Positions 16,414 to 17,204 of a DNA stretch of 17,204 bases are shown piece after piece; position 1 is the first letter of the stretch; each line of letters starts with the position of its first letter. A program made the translations under genes and the position numbers. Below the pieces are notes generated by a model. It did no database searches. It saw only the letters and a list, made by a program, of their open reading frames with translations, and was not told the DNA's origin. The stretch comes from an uncultured bacterium (lineage in GTDB: Bacteria > Bdellovibrionota_C > UBA2361 > CAKMMH01), in the NCBI GenBank assembly GCA_927798255.1, contig CAKMMH010000014.1, forward strand, positions 1 to 17,204. The letters run 5' to 3'.

Positions 16414-16500
16414 AGAGAGGTGGCCGAGAGGCTGAAGGCGCTCGCCTGCTAAGCGGGTATACCAGCAATGGTGTCGAGGGTTCGAATCCCTTCCTCTCTG
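16414..16500 (+). tRNA. tRNA-Ser (anticodon GCU)
   Basis: 87 bases. Acceptor stem AGAGAGG/CCTCTCT with discriminator G at 16500; anticodon stem CTCGC/GCGGG (one T-G pair) around loop CTGCTAA, giving GCT, which reads AGC and AGU. Long class II variable arm (TATACCAGCAATGGTGT region) and T-loop TTCGAAT. CCA is not encoded; TTTTT follows directly. Confidence 0.97.
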
Positions 16501-16589
16501 TTTTTCTAATATTCTTTTTGTTTCAACTGATATTTGATCGATATTATTGTTTTGTAAGATTTTAACCTTCTAGTTTTAAATCTTCTTAA

Positions 16590-17140
16590 TTAATTCTTTT
16601 TTCCCCATCTTAATGTATTAATCCTATTAATTTTAATTATAATATCAGGAAGCCCTAAAACTCTCTCTAATTTAGGCATCTATGCTAATGCATCAACGAT
16701 ATTATCTATTGCTCTTGGGGAATTTACACTAGGCTCAGTAAACACTACCGTTCTAATATTTGAATGTTTTATTACTGGTTTAAAATCTACTCCCTCAAAA
16801 TTTCAATATTTAAATGTTAACACTTCTAAATCTTTAAAATTTCCTATTTCACAAAGACTATCTTGGAAATTTTCTGAGTTTGCTAGAAGAGATATGCCTC
16901 TAACAGTAGTTATTTCAATCTCATTTTTATCTCTAGAACAACCTTTTCGTACACCATCATAAGTCATATTAGCTAAGGTTCTTTCCTCTAAATATCCTTG
17001 CTTCATTTTCTCTTGAACACGCTCGAGTTGTGATGAACTTCTTTATTTTCGACAGTAAAACAATATGTGTTACTGAAATTAACTAGATTGTAACTGCTAT
17101 TTGCTTTTTTGCTTTCTGAAATAATTTGATTACTAGACAT
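16590..17140 (-). pseudogene. Decayed gene with a frameshift and two in-frame stops
   Basis: An ATG at 17140 with an excellent GGAG ribosome site opens a frame that reads 45 residues and stops at 17003. A second frame, open from about 17040, continues with SSSQLERVQEKMKQGYLEER. One added A at the GAAAATAAAG run (about 17040-17050) joins them as ENKRSSSQ. The same frame then passes a TGA (16803-16805) and a TAG (16680-16682) and ends at TAA 16590-16592, giving about 180 residues in the repaired reading. Both stretches after the stops still look protein-like (NFEGVDFKPVIKHSN..., MPKLERVLGLPD...). The FKDLEVLTF and PKLERVLGLP stretches have a leucine-rich-repeat flavour, though too few for a firm call. 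It is probably related to the remnant at 13461-13797. Function unknown. Confidence 0.6.
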
Positions 17141-17204
17141 AAATTCTCCGTTGATTTATATGGATTTATTAAATTTCATAATATTTAAATTATTTATATT
17201 TAGA

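Noticed and set aside
16275..16500. Phage or island attachment site at the tRNA-Ser genes
   Set aside because: No direct copy of a tRNA 3' end was found elsewhere in the window, and no integrase is present; the accessory look of the region alone is not enough.
16590..17140. UGA read as tryptophan (alternative genetic code), because a TGA sits in otherwise protein-like sequence
   Set aside because: TGA ends the VWA and MntA genes at sensible points, TGG is used for Trp throughout, and the same reading also contains a TAG and a frameshift. Gene decay explains all three.

Overview
The window is an AT-rich (by eye about 70% A+T) bacterial chromosome segment. Signal peptides, a SppA-type membrane protease, a secreted repeat protein and tRNAs without an encoded CCA end do not fix a phylum. 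The clearest taxonomic hint is a double-length UvrA, an architecture I know from Chlamydiae. That is weak evidence, so I leave the organism unnamed. TAA, TAG and TGA all serve as stops, so the standard bacterial code applies.

Layout. Positions 1-66 hold no assignable gene. From 67 to 13321 every gene lies on the minus strand. Read in the direction of transcription they are: a tandem-fused UvrA of 1745 residues (13321-8084), a secreted 23-residue-repeat protein (8001-7519), a ComM/YifB AAA+ protein (7213-5636), a probable three-gene envelope operon of a VWA-domain protein (5521-3095), a membrane-anchored coiled-coil protein (3027-2374) and a SppA signal-peptide peptidase (2344-1445), then phosphoglycerate kinase (1287-67). 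The roughly 300-base gap before comM carries a GC-rich, strongly structured element (7309-7483) that no gene explains, followed by a good minus-strand promoter for comM.

Right of uvrA the character changes to accessory DNA (13461-17140): two uncharacterised plus-strand genes (13954-14589, 14641-15402), a minus-strand MntA/HepT-type toxin-antitoxin locus whose HEPN gene is split by an apparent one-base deletion, two tRNA-Ser genes (UGA and GCU anticodons) separated by a terminator-like hairpin, and two decayed genes at the two ends (13461-13797 and 16590-17140). The decayed genes look like relatives of one another. This half looks like a region of gene decay and turnover beside tRNA genes.

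How the genes relate. VWA, coiled-coil and SppA products are all predicted to be in or at the membrane and are closely spaced, so they may act together in envelope quality control. UvrA (nucleotide excision repair) and ComM (DNA branch migration) are both DNA-processing proteins but have separate promoters. MntA normally neutralises the HepT RNase by modifying its RX4HXY motif; here the toxin reading frame is interrupted while the antitoxin is intact.
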